A DNA stretch of 64,000 bases from assembly GCF_030010625.1 (NCBI RefSeq), contig NZ_JASCXN010000002.1:372001-436000 (forward strand). Reading direction: 5' to 3'. The stretch's first letter is position 1, and the number at the start of each line of letters is the position of its first letter. The position numbers and the translations under genes are program-made. Under the pieces are notes generated by a model that was given only the letters and a program-made list of their open reading frames with translations, ran no database searches and was not told the origin of the DNA. The stretch is from Streptomyces sp. CC208A. Its GTDB lineage: Bacteria; Actinomycetota; Actinomycetes; Streptomycetales; Streptomycetaceae. Positions 1 through 11,477 of this stretch are shown here, in pieces.

Positions 1-736
1 GGCCGGTGTCGGCGGCCGTGGTGAACACCCCGGCGATCCCGCACGCCCCGCCGAGCAGCCGGGACGAGAAGTCGTGGACGGTGCCCTTCAGATGGCGGCC
101 GGTCTCCTCGTCGTACTCCGTCGGCGCGCAGCGGGCCGCCGCCTCCGGGGGCAGCGGCCCGTAGCGGGTGTCGCGCATGCCGAGCGGGCCCCAGACCCGC
201 TCCTCGGCGAGCCGGGCGAGCGGCCGACCTGTGAGGTGCTCGGCCAGCCAGCCGAGGACCAGCGCCGCCCGGTCGGTGTACGCGACGGCCGCGCCCGGCC
301 GGTGCCGCAGCGGCTCGGAGAGCACCCCGTCCCGTACGTCCTGCGGATCGGAGCCGTACAGGAAGCGCAGGTTGGCCCGGAGCGGCATCCCGGCGGTGTG
401 GGCGAGCAGTTGGCGGGCGGTGACGTCACCGACGGGCCGCCCGGCCGCCGCCGGCCAGTACGCGCCCAGCGGCGCCGACAGGTCCAGCTTCCCGGCGTCC
501 ACCAGGGTGCCCGTCACCCCCCACACCGCGAGGATCTTCGTCAGGCTCGCCACGTCGTAGAGGGTGTCCGGACGGACCGGCTCCTCGGGCCGTGCCGGGT
601 CCAGCACGCCGACCGCCCCCGCCGAGCGGGTCCCGGCCCCGTCCCCGACCGCCCACACCGCGCCCGGGCACACGCCGTCCCGGACCGCCCCGGCGAGCAG
701 CCGGGCGTAGGGAGGTACTCCGCTCTGCTCCGCCAC
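1..736 (-). CDS. Beta-lactamase-fold serine hydrolase, C-terminus outside window
   Basis: Serine hydrolase of the class C beta-lactamase / EstB-type fold; the substrate cannot be told from sequence. About 245 residues are readable from a GTG at 736, preceded by GGGAGG at 743-748 with six bases of spacing. The nucleophile motif SLTK is at residues 64-67. It is followed by LLAHTAGMP, by YTD where the family has Y-x-N, and by GMRDTRYG. No signal peptide is visible, so a cytoplasmic location is inferred. The gene runs off the left edge, so the third catalytic motif and true length are unknown. Confidence 0.85.
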   Translation of the reverse strand, partial: MAEQSGVPPYARLLAGAVRDGVCPGAVWAVGDGAGTRSAGAVGVLDPARPEEPVRPDTLYDVASLTKILAVWGVTGTLVDAGKLDLSAPLGAYWPAAAGRPVGDVTARQLLAHTAGMPLRANLRFLYGSDPQDVRDGVLSEPLRHRPGAAVAYTDRAALVLGWLAEHLTGRPLARLAEERVWGPLGMRDTRYGPLPPEAAARCAPTEYDEETGRHLKGTVHDFSSRLLGGACGIAGVFTTAADTG

Positions 737-831
737 GGCGCGCCTCCCACGGGGCCGGCGGCCCGGACCGGCCGCACCCAGGCATGCATGCCCGCGCGCA
801 GTGGGGAGGACACCGTTCCGCCCCGGCGGCG

Positions 832-2571
832 TCAGTTGCAGACGACCTCGTCGCGCGGGGTGTAGTGGGTCTTGAAGGTCTCCCGCTTGACCTCCTGGCC
901 GCCGTTCTTGAACACCCGGTCGACGGCGATGTCGAAGCCCTCCAGCGGCGGCTGCGGCACGCACTTCTCGCCGGTGGCCTCCCGCTCGGCGGGCTTGGTC
1001 ACGTTGGTGCGCGGACCGGCCACGGCCTCCACCGAGTCGTACTTCTTCGTGCCGTAGAAGGTGATGGTGACCGAGGAGTCCGTGGCGCTCGCCGCGATGT
1101 AGATCGGCTTGTCCGTGTCGTTCCGGAACCGCTGGTCCAGGCTGCCCCAGGCGACGGTCGCCTCCCGTCCGGCCGGGTAGCGCTCGATGTAGAAGGAGTG
1201 CGCGCCGTACTCGACCGGCTGCACGCCGGCGAAGAAGACCGCGTTGAAGACGGTGGTCGCCACCGCCGACACCCCGCCGCCGGGCGCCTCCTGGTAGCGG
1301 CCGTCGAGGATCATCGTGCCGTCGACGAAGCCGTTCTCCTCGGTGCGCTCGCCGACCGTCTCGTTGAAGCTCCAGATCTGGCCCGGCTGCACGAGCGAGC
1401 CGTCGATCAGCTCGGCGGCCCGGCCGATGTTGACGGTCCGGTACGGAGCCTTCGGGAAGTTCACCGTGAACGTGGACATCTGCTCGGTGATGCCCATCGA
1501 GGCGAGGCTCGCCGTGCTCACCCGCGGCTCGGTGACCTCGGTCGCCACGGACGCGGTACGGGCGGCGGCCCCGGTCCGGGTGAGCAGCGGCTCCACGGCC
1601 TCGCCGAGCGCCCGCGAGGTCACCTCGCGGCCCGCCTTGCCCTCGCGCACGACGACGACCCTGCCGTCCCGTACTCCGAGGGAGCCCTCCACCGGGGCGC
1701 CCGTCATGGCGGCGAGCGGGCGGGCGACGTCCGGGTCGCGCAGCAGCGCGGCGGAGTCGAGGGAGCCGGTCAGCCGGCCGTCGTCGTCCTTCACCGACAG
1801 GTGGTCGCCCAGGGTCTCGGGGGAGATGCTCAGCCGCTGGTCGCCGACGGAGAGCGTCACCGGACCCGAGACGGCGGGCTTCGCGTACGCGTCGAGGAAG
1901 CGCTCCACCTCGGAACCGGACAGTTTCGGCTCGGTCACCGCCACCGGCAGGACCACGGGGGCGGCGCCGGGGGCCGCCGGGTAGGCGGCCCGCAGGGCCT
2001 CGGCGGCCTTCGCGGTGTCCAGCTTCTGCCCGGCGACGGGCCGGGTGGCGACGGCCTCGCCGTCCCGGAAGGCGACCGAGCCCTCCCTGACAAGTCGGTC
2101 GCTCCGCTTCGCCAGGGCTGCGACGGCCGCGTCGGTCTTCGCCGCGTCCCGCGTGAAGACCGGCTCGACCTCGCGGTCCCCGGAGGAGAAGAGCCGGCCG
2201 ATGACGGTGAAGGGGTCGCGGGACGGGTCGGCGGCCCGCTCGGCCGTCGCCTCCGCGTCGACGGTCAGCCCGGCGGCGGCCGGCGCCACGCTCTCCGTCC
2301 GCTCGCCCACCCGCACGGGGATCGGCGCGGTCCACGCCGCCGGGGCCTGCGCCCGCAGCCGCTCCGCCGCCTCGGCCCTGCTCAGGCCGCCTATGTCGAC
2401 GCCGTCGACCCGGGTGCCGGCGGATATGTCGTCGCCGGTGGCCACCAGACCGGCCACGTACAGCCCGCCCGCCGCGACGGCGACGACACCCGTGGCGATC
2501 GCGGCCGTCCGCCACCGTGGTCGACGGGCGCCGGCGGGCGTCGGGACATGGTCGGTCCTGGGGCGGGGCAC
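832..2571 (-). CDS. VanW family protein with peptidoglycan-binding-like repeats
   Basis: Predicted membrane-anchored cell-wall protein of 579 aa. A cytoplasmic tail of about 20 residues precedes one transmembrane helix (about 22-42). Two putative peptidoglycan-binding repeats of the PF12229 type follow (about 50-350), then the VanW domain (about 375-510) with WSFNETVGERT and the GGGVSAVATTVFNA stretch. VanW was first seen in vancomycin-resistance clusters, but its activity is not known, and here it stands alone without vanHAX. The reading frame is open back to 2982, inside the divergent lacI-type gene. I chose the GTG at 2571 because GGGAG lies just before it and the tail-plus-helix topology then makes sense. 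Confidence 0.88.
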   Translation of the reverse strand: MPRPRTDHVPTPAGARRPRWRTAAIATGVVAVAAGGLYVAGLVATGDDISAGTRVDGVDIGGLSRAEAAERLRAQAPAAWTAPIPVRVGERTESVAPAAAGLTVDAEATAERAADPSRDPFTVIGRLFSSGDREVEPVFTRDAAKTDAAVAALAKRSDRLVREGSVAFRDGEAVATRPVAGQKLDTAKAAEALRAAYPAAPGAAPVVLPVAVTEPKLSGSEVERFLDAYAKPAVSGPVTLSVGDQRLSISPETLGDHLSVKDDDGRLTGSLDSAALLRDPDVARPLAAMTGAPVEGSLGVRDGRVVVVREGKAGREVTSRALGEAVEPLLTRTGAAARTASVATEVTEPRVSTASLASMGITEQMSTFTVNFPKAPYRTVNIGRAAELIDGSLVQPGQIWSFNETVGERTEENGFVDGTMILDGRYQEAPGGGVSAVATTVFNAVFFAGVQPVEYGAHSFYIERYPAGREATVAWGSLDQRFRNDTDKPIYIAASATDSSVTITFYGTKKYDSVEAVAGPRTNVTKPAEREATGEKCVPQPPLEGFDIAVDRVFKNGGQEVKRETFKTHYTPRDEVVCN

Positions 2572-2833
2572 ACGCTCTCCCGGGGCGTCGGGGACAAGGG
2601 GATCCCCACGACCGTACGCCGAAAGAGTGTTAAATGCATATAAGGGCGTTTTGACCTGCGGTGATACGCCTCGGAACCACGCCGCCACGCACGGTGCGGA
2701 ACCGGCCGCGGAACCCGCCTCCGAGGACCGTCCGCGCCCTCGGCACCGGACCCTCCGGGACCCGCCCGCCTGATAGGTTCGCCGCACAGCGCGGGCGGGC
2801 GGCGGGGCCCGGGGCCGAGGGGAGAAGCGGCAG
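2572..2833. promoter_or_regulatory. Divergent intergenic region with AT-rich island
   Basis: This 262-bp spacer separates the VanW gene from the LacI-type regulator. It holds the only strongly AT-rich stretch nearby (2621-2650, including GCATATAAGG) and a plus-strand TTGACC at 2650-2655, so promoters for both genes probably lie here. A plus-strand TGATAGGTT at 2771-2779 is a possible -10 for the regulator. I could not assign a paired -35/-10 with confidence, and no clear LacI-type palindrome was found. Confidence 0.35.
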
Positions 2834-3868
2834 ATGGCGGTGAGCGGGCGACAGACCGGCAGGCCCACCCTGGAGGAGGTCGCGGCCCGGGCCGGAGTCG
2901 GCCGCGGCACGGTCTCCCGGGTCATCAACGGCTCCCCGAAGGTGAGCGAACAGGCCAAGGCCGCCGTCGAGAAGGCCGTCACCGAACTCGGCTACGTCCC
3001 CAACCGGGCCGCCCGCGCCCTCGCCGGCAGCCGCACCGACGCCATCGCGCTCGTCGTCCCCGAGACCGAGGCCCGGCTCTTCGCCGAACCGTACTTCCTC
3101 GACATCATCCGCGGCGTCAGCGGCGAACTCGCCGCCGCCGACAAGCAGTTGCTGCTCACCCTGATCCGCAGCGACCAGGAGCGCCAGCGCTTCGAGCAGT
3201 ACCTCGCCGCCCAGCGCGTCGACGGCGTCCTGCTCGTCTCCGTGCATGCCGACGACCCGCTGCCCGACCAGGTCCGCGCCCTCGGCCTGCCCGCCGTGCT
3301 CAACGGCCGCCGCCGCGAGGACGAACCCGTCGCCTTCGTCGACTCCGACAACACCGGCGCCGGTCGCACCGCCGTCGCCCACCTCGCCGCCGGCGGCCGC
3401 CGCCGCATCGCCACCATCACGGGCCCCCTCGACATGTACGGCGCCCGCTGCCGCCTCGACGGCTACCGCGAGGGCCTCGCCGACGCCGGCCTCCCCGCCG
3501 ACGACGCCCTCGTCGCCACCGGCGACTTCACCGAGGAGGGCGGCCGCCGCGCCATGCGCGAACTCCTCGACCGCCGCCCCGGCCTCGACGCCGTCTTCGC
3601 CGCCTCCGACGTCATGGCGGCCGGCGCCCGGGCCGTCCTGCGCGAGGCCGGCCGCCGGGTCCCCGCCGACGTCGCCCTCGTCGGCGTCGACGACTCCGCC
3701 GTCGCCCGCCTCATGGACCCGCCGCTCACCAGCGTCCGCCAGCCCATCGAGGAGATGGGCCGCACCATGGCCCGGCTGCTCCTCGCCGAGATCGCCTCCC
3801 CCAGCGAGGCCGACGACCAGCCCCGCCGGATGCTCCCCACCCGACTCGTCGTCCGCGCCTCCTCCTGA
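2834..3868 (+). CDS. LacI family transcriptional regulator
   Basis: DNA-binding sugar-responsive repressor of 344 aa, the normal length for the family. The N-terminal helix-turn-helix (about 11-35) contains TLEEVAARAGVGRGTVSRV, followed by the hinge SELGYVPNRAARALAG-like segment ending in VPNRAARALAG. The rest is the periplasmic-binding-protein-like effector domain, with DAVFAASDVMAAGA and the C-terminal TSVRQPIEEMGR typical of LacI proteins. GGGGAG at 2818-2823 supports the ATG. No sugar transporter or glycosidase is adjacent, so the effector and targets are unknown. The divergent VanW gene is the only neighbour that could share its operator. Confidence 0.93.
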   Translation: MAVSGRQTGRPTLEEVAARAGVGRGTVSRVINGSPKVSEQAKAAVEKAVTELGYVPNRAARALAGSRTDAIALVVPETEARLFAEPYFLDIIRGVSGELAAADKQLLLTLIRSDQERQRFEQYLAAQRVDGVLLVSVHADDPLPDQVRALGLPAVLNGRRREDEPVAFVDSDNTGAGRTAVAHLAAGGRRRIATITGPLDMYGARCRLDGYREGLADAGLPADDALVATGDFTEEGGRRAMRELLDRRPGLDAVFAASDVMAAGARAVLREAGRRVPADVALVGVDDSAVARLMDPPLTSVRQPIEEMGRTMARLLLAEIASPSEADDQPRRMLPTRLVVRASS

Positions 3869-3968
3869 GACCCGGCCCGAGCCCCGGCCGCGGCCGAATC
3901 CGCGTCCCGGCGTGTCGTTCGGGTGATCCCAGCAGGCGGCCCGGGCGCCCGTGGGTTCGAATCGGGGC

Positions 3969-7308
<3,340 letters not shown>

Positions 7309-7326
7309 TCCGGCACCCGACGCGTA

Positions 7327-7361
7327 CCGCCCCGGCCGGAAACCGTTCCCGGCCGGGGCGG
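7327..7361 (+). terminator. Hairpin terminator after icd
   Basis: Perfect 13-bp inverted repeat CCGCCCCGGCCGG / CCGGCCGGGGCGG with a 9-nt loop, starting 18 bp after the icd stop. It has no U-tract, as is usual for actinomycete terminators. Confidence 0.75.
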
Positions 7362-7406
7362 CCCCGTCGGTGGCGCGTACGCCATCCGGGTGTGACCCTG
7401 GAGGGC

Positions 7407-7691
7407 ATGAGCTGGGCATCTTGGACGACCGCCGGTGTCTACACCGGGCGTGGTGGGGTGCTGACCGTCGAGGGCGGAATCGTCACGGGCGACCTGACCG
7501 TGCACACGACCTTCGCCGACGGTGAGGCACGCGTGGCCGTGCAGTACAGCGGCGCCTCCGACTGGTTCACCATGTCGGGAAGTCCCGTCCCCTGTTCCAC
7601 GGAGGAGGAGAGCCGGGATCTCCACGACGCCGTCGTGGAGGCCGTACGGGAGGGCGCCGGGGCCACGGTCCCCCGCCTGCCCGCCGTCTGA
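7407..7691 (+). CDS. Small conserved hypothetical protein
   Basis: A 94-aa protein I cannot assign to a named family. It begins [17 protein letters not shown], has alternating short polar and beta-like segments, and ends in an acidic helix-like tail. There is no signal peptide or transmembrane helix. The ATG has a well-placed GGAGG at 7400-7404. Codon third positions are GC-rich and the composition is protein-like, so the gene is probably real. It is preceded by the icd terminator and followed by the sigma-CAP gene, so it may be transcribed alone. Confidence 0.7.
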   Translation: MSWASWTTAGVYTGRGGVLTVEGGIVTGDLTVHTTFADGEARVAVQYSGASDWFTMSGSPVPCSTEEESRDLHDAVVEAVREGAGATVPRLPAV

Positions 7692-7715
7692 ATCATCCGG
7701 TACCGTCGGCCGGCC

Positions 7716-7751
7716 GGTCCTGGTGGTCCTGCCGGTCCTTTCGGTCCTGTC
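7716..7751. repeat. Four tandem 9-bp repeats
   Basis: Four back-to-back copies of GGTCCTNNN (starts at 7716, 7725, 7734, 7743) lie between the small hypothetical gene and the sigma-CAP gene. No function is evident; it could be slippage-prone DNA or part of a leader. Confidence 0.75.
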
Positions 7752-7849
7752 GGCCGTGATCCGGCCGGAGAGAAAGTGTTATCCCCGCCCCGCCCCAGGG
7801 GTCTCCACACACGACGGGGACTCGGGCCGGGGACAAGGGAGCACCATCC

Positions 7850-9403
7850 ATGCACAGCGACGAGCAGCGCACCACCGCCCTGGTGGAGGCGGCGCGCACG
7901 GGCGATCCGCACGCCAGGGACGCACTGGTACGGGCCTGCCTGCCGCTCGTCCACAACGTGGTGGGGCGCGCCCTCGACGGGCACGCCGACACCGACGACA
8001 TCGTCCAGGAGACCCTGGTCCGCGCCCTCGACGGGCTGCCCGGGCTGCGGGACCCGGCCCGCTTCCGGTCCTGGCTGGTCGCCATCGCCATGAACGGGGT
8101 GCGCCGCCGCTGGCGGGAACGCCGGCAGGCCCCCGTGCCCGGCCTCGACCGGGCCGTCGACCTCGCCGACCCGGCGGGCGACTTCACCGACCTCACGATC
8201 CTCCGCCTCGGCCTGACCGGACAGCGCCGCGACGTCGCCCGCGCCACCCGCTGGCTCGACGAGGACGACCGCGAACTCCTCTCCCTGTGGTGGCTGGAGG
8301 CCGCGGGCGAACTCACCCGCGCCGAACTCGCCGAGGGCCTCGGCGTCTCCCGGACCCACGCGGCCGTCCGCGTCCAGCGGATGAGGGAACGCCTTGAGAC
8401 CGGCCGGGCCGTCGTCGGCGCCCTCGACGCCGACCCCCGCTGCCCCGGCCTGGCGGAGCTCCTCGGCCCCTGGGACGGCCGGCCCTCCCCGCTGTGGCGC
8501 AAACGCGTGGCCCGGCACCTGCGCGACTGCCGCACCTGCGCCGCGGGCGGCGCCCGCCGCGGACTCGCCCCCGTCGAGGGCCTGCTCGTCGGCATCGGCC
8601 TGGTCCCGCCCGTCGCCGGTGCCCTCCTCGACACCGGTACGACTCCGGCTCCGGTGGAACTCGTGGGCGCGGCGGAGCCGCTGGGCGCGTGTGAACCCGC
8701 GGGGGACGCCCTCACAGGCGGCGGGCCGATATCCGGCCATGCCGCGCCGTACTGGTCGCCCGCGCGCCGCGCCGGTGCCGCCGGTGTCGCGGCCGTCGCC
8801 GTCCTCGGCGCCCTCGTGCTCACGCTTCCCGAACCGCCCGGACCTCGGCCCGAGCCCCGGCGGCCCGCCGCCGCACCCCCGGCCACCACCCCCGCGCCGA
8901 CGCCCCCGCCCACCCCCGCGCCGAGCACCGCCACCGCGGCGGCCACCCGCCCGGCGCCCACCCGCACGCCCGCCACCACCGCGCCCACCCCGGCCCGCAC
9001 CGCCACCACGCCCCCGGCCGACCCCGGCGAGCGGGTGACGGAGCTGGTCAACCGGCTGCGGGCGGCGGCCGGTTGCGGCCCGCTGCGCACCGATACCCGG
9101 CTGACGGCCGCCGCCCGCGCCTACGCCCGGGACATGACGGCCCGCGGCTACTACGGTCACGCCGACCCCGAGGGCGAGTTCGCGGACACCCGGATCACCG
9201 GGGCCGGCTACCGCTGGTCGGCCTGGGCGGAGAACCTGGCCCAGGGCCAGGAGGACCCCGAGGCCGTCGTCGACGGCTGGATGGACGGCGCCGGGCACGA
9301 GCGCAACCTGCTCGACTGCGCCTACCGGGACACCGGCGTGGCCGCCGTCCCCGGCCCGCGCGGCACGGTCTGGGTCCAGGAACTGGCCGCGCCCGCGCAC
9401 TGA
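7850..9403 (+). CDS. Membrane-tethered ECF-like sigma factor fused to a CAP domain
   Basis: A 517-aa fusion. Residues 1-190 are an ECF-type sigma factor: region 2 with DTDDIVQETLVRAL (about 46-59) and RFRSWLVAIAMNGVRRRW, then region 4 with RAELAEGLGVSRTHAAVRVQ (about 155-175). A short segment with RHLRDCRTC (about 222-231) resembles the H-x3-C-x2-C of anti-sigma zinc domains. One transmembrane helix follows (about 305-327), then a Pro/Thr-rich spacer (about 330-393). The C-terminus (395-517) is a CAP/SCP domain with YYGHADPEGE, WAENLAQGQ and HERNLLDCAYRDTGV, which would lie outside the membrane. The design suggests a sigma factor held at the membrane and controlled from outside, perhaps by proteolysis. 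It converges on a second CAP gene 7 bp away. Confidence 0.88.
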   Translation: MHSDEQRTTALVEAARTGDPHARDALVRACLPLVHNVVGRALDGHADTDDIVQETLVRALDGLPGLRDPARFRSWLVAIAMNGVRRRWRERRQAPVPGLDRAVDLADPAGDFTDLTILRLGLTGQRRDVARATRWLDEDDRELLSLWWLEAAGELTRAELAEGLGVSRTHAAVRVQRMRERLETGRAVVGALDADPRCPGLAELLGPWDGRPSPLWRKRVARHLRDCRTCAAGGARRGLAPVEGLLVGIGLVPPVAGALLDTGTTPAPVELVGAAEPLGACEPAGDALTGGGPISGHAAPYWSPARRAGAAGVAAVAVLGALVLTLPEPPGPRPEPRRPAAAPPATTPAPTPPPTPAPSTATAAATRPAPTRTPATTAPTPARTATTPPADPGERVTELVNRLRAAAGCGPLRTDTRLTAAARAYARDMTARGYYGHADPEGEFADTRITGAGYRWSAWAENLAQGQEDPEAVVDGWMDGAGHERNLLDCAYRDTGVAAVPGPRGTVWVQELAAPAH

Positions 9404-9410
9404 GCGGGCG

Positions 9411-10208
9411 TCAGCCCTTGGTGCCGAAGTCCTGCACCCACCACGGCCCGTCGGCGGTGAGCGCCACCCCGGCCCCGATGTCGTGGAACGCGCAGTTGAG
9501 GATGTTCGCCCGGTGCGCCGGGCTGGCCATCCACCCCTGCATCGCCCGCTCCGGCGTCTTCGGCCCCCGGTGGATGTTCTCGCCCCACGCCCGCCAGCTG
9601 TAGCCGGCGGCGCTGATCCGGTCGCCGCCGTCCCGCCCCTCGGGGTTGTCGTGGGCGTAGTAGTCGCGCGCCGCCATGTCGTCGGCGTGGGCCTGCGCGG
9701 CTCTGGCGAGCCGGGCCTCGGTGCGCAGCGGGCCGCAACCCGCCCGGTTCCGTTCGGCGTTGACGAGGGCGATGACGTCCCGCACGTACTGGGCGGTGCG
9801 GGCCGACACCGTCACGGGGGCGGAGAGGACGGCCCCGGTCTGCGGGGCCAGTCCTTCGGCCGCCGCGCCGGTGCCGTCGCCCCGGTGGGCGGGCGTGTCC
9901 TCCGGGGCCCCGGCGCGGGCCTGGGGCGAGGCGGGGGCGGGGGGCTGAGGGGTGGGGGGTGGGGCTTGGGGGACGGGGGGCGTGGCCGCGCGGGGGGCGG
10001 GGGAGGAGGGCGGGGTGGCCGCGTACAGACCGAGGAGGACGGTGAGCGCGGCCGCGGCGGTGCCGGTGGCGAGGACGGCGCCGCGGAAGCCCGGGCGGGG
10101 GAGCGCGCGGCGGCGGACGGGGCCGCCGCGGCGGTGACGGCCGGACGCGGGGACACCGGGGCGGGGGTGTCCGAGGGGGCCGGAAGGGTCGGGACCGTCG
10201 TACCGCAT
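9411..10208 (-). CDS. Exported CAP-domain protein
   Basis: A 265-aa protein with an N-terminal arginine-rich cytoplasmic tail, a transmembrane or signal-anchor helix (GAVLATGTAAAALTVLLGLY), a long Pro/Ala-rich linker, and a C-terminal CAP/SCP domain of about 120 residues with YYAHDNPEGRDGG, WGENIHRGP, HRANILNCAFHDIG and WWVQDFG. CAP domains bind metal, sterols or wall ligands in different proteins, and the role here is unknown. The ATG at 10208 has GGAG four bases ahead. The domain is clearly related to that of the adjacent sigma-CAP fusion, pointing to a local duplication and a possible functional pair. Confidence 0.9.
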   Translation of the reverse strand: MRYDGPDPSGPLGHPRPGVPASGRHRRGGPVRRRALPRPGFRGAVLATGTAAAALTVLLGLYAATPPSSPAPRAATPPVPQAPPPTPQPPAPASPQARAGAPEDTPAHRGDGTGAAAEGLAPQTGAVLSAPVTVSARTAQYVRDVIALVNAERNRAGCGPLRTEARLARAAQAHADDMAARDYYAHDNPEGRDGGDRISAAGYSWRAWGENIHRGPKTPERAMQGWMASPAHRANILNCAFHDIGAGVALTADGPWWVQDFGTKG

Positions 10209-10425
10209 GGAGCTCCGCTCTCTCGCCTGTGCCGCCCTCGGGTCCGGCGCTCGGGCGAGCCACCGGGGCGACGGGGTCAAGACTTTCCGCGCTCCGCCGC
10301 CCCGACACCCCGCGTCAACCGGGAGAGTCAACTCCGTGTGTCAACGTGCCGCGCCGACTTGACGTGACCGCCGAACGGGTGCGGTTGCCCTTTCCGGTGC
10401 TCTTCTCCGGCGCCTTCTCCGGCGC

Positions 10426-11337
10426 TCAACCCTGCGGGACCACCGCCACCGGGCAGGGTGCCAGGTGGAGGGCCGCGTGGGCCACCGAACCGATCCGCTG
10501 CCCCAGCGCCCCGCGCTTGGCGCGGCGGCCCACCACCAGGAGCTGCGCGGCGCCGGAGTTGCTGAGCAGCACCTGCCCGGCGCTGCCGAGCTCGACGTGC
10601 TCGACGACCTGCACCCGCGGGTACCGCTCGCGCCAGGGCGCGAGGGCCGCGCGGAGCGCCTTCTCCTCGAAGGGCACGAGCCCGCCGGCCTCGTCGGCGA
10701 GCCGCAGCGACGCCGGGCTGTACGCGAAGAGCGGCGGCAGGCTCCAGGCCCGCACGGCCCGGACGGAGGCGCCCCGCGCGGCGGCCGTCTCGAAGGCGAA
10801 GCGCAGCACGTCCTCGCTGTCCTCCGGCGTGCCGTGCTGGCCCACCACGATCTCGCCCGCGGACGGTTCGGCGGCCTGCTCCTCGCGGGCACGGACCGCG
10901 ACCACCGGCCGGGTCGCGGCCGCGATGATCTGCTGGCCGTACGAGCCCAGCAGGAACCCGGCCACCGCCCCGTACCCGCGCGAGCCGATGACCAGCATCC
11001 CGGCCCCGGTCTGGGCGTCGAGCAGCGCGGCGACCGGCGTGTCGGGGAGGACGTCGGCGGTGACCTTCAGCTCCGGGTGGCGGCCCGCGATCTCGGTCTC
11101 CGCCGCGTGGACCACCTCCTCGGCGACCCGCTCCTGCGACTCCCGGTCCTGGACGAGCGGCAGGTCGAGGGGCTCCCAGCGCCAGGCGTGCACGAGCCGC
11201 AGCGGAACGGCCCGGTGCTCCGCCTCCCGCGCCGCCCACTCGGCGGCGGCGAGGCTCTCCGGCGAGCCGTCCACTCCGGCCACGATCCCCCGGCTCGCGG
11301 TGTCGCCTTCTCCGGTCCGGTGAGCCTCGCGAGTCAT
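10426..11337 (-). CDS. Universal stress protein with two UspA domains
   Basis: Cytoplasmic nucleotide-binding stress protein of 303 aa made of two UspA domains (about 15-155 and 160-303). Domain 1 starts IVAGVDGSPESLAAAEWAAREA and has the ATP-binding motif GSRGYGAVAGFLLGS. Domain 2 ends with VGRRAKRGALGQRIGSVAHA then CPVAVVP. Proteins of this type are induced by hypoxia and redox stress in actinobacteria. GGGAGG lies seven bases before the ATG. An OsdR/DosR-like box is 91-104 bp upstream, which fits hypoxic control. Confidence 0.95.
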   Translation of the reverse strand: MTREAHRTGEGDTASRGIVAGVDGSPESLAAAEWAAREAEHRAVPLRLVHAWRWEPLDLPLVQDRESQERVAEEVVHAAETEIAGRHPELKVTADVLPDTPVAALLDAQTGAGMLVIGSRGYGAVAGFLLGSYGQQIIAAATRPVVAVRAREEQAAEPSAGEIVVGQHGTPEDSEDVLRFAFETAAARGASVRAVRAWSLPPLFAYSPASLRLADEAGGLVPFEEKALRAALAPWRERYPRVQVVEHVELGSAGQVLLSNSGAAQLLVVGRRAKRGALGQRIGSVAHAALHLAPCPVAVVPQG

Positions 11338-11427
11338 CCGACTGCCTCCCTGCGCGTGTCTGTTGGTGACGGACGGACCGGCTGGCGGCCCCTCCCCAGC
11401 TTGGGCCCCGCCGACCGTTCGGAAGGA

Positions 11428-11441
11428 GGGCCGGAAGTCCC
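11428..11441. promoter_or_regulatory. OsdR/DosR-like box upstream of universal stress gene
   Basis: GGGCCGGAAGTCCC is an imperfect palindrome; its complement GGGACTTCCGGCCC resembles the GGGAC-TT-GTCCC core of the mycobacterial DosR motif and, as I recall it, the GGGCCGATCGGCCC motif of Streptomyces OsdR. It sits in the short gap between the SDR stop and the universal stress protein start. Confidence 0.5.
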
Positions 11442-11477
11442 GACACACGGGTCCGTCCGCCCCGCCCGGAGAGGAGT

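Noticed and set aside
781-792. GGCATGCATGCC palindrome between the first two genes.
   Set aside because: It is perfect but short and not placed near a promoter; no role can be supported.
592-2643. Long open frame (about 680 codons) on the plus strand.
   Set aside because: It is antisense to the hydrolase and VanW genes, is Arg/Gly-rich, and has no family features; high-GC DNA often gives such frames.
2572-2982. Longer N-terminus for the VanW protein.
   Set aside because: It would overlap the divergent LacI gene by 149 bp; the GTG at 2571 has a good RBS and gives a normal membrane topology.
3950-3968. GGGTTCGAATC, which looks like a tRNA T-loop.
   Set aside because: The flanking bases do not form a T-stem and no acceptor, D or anticodon arm is present.
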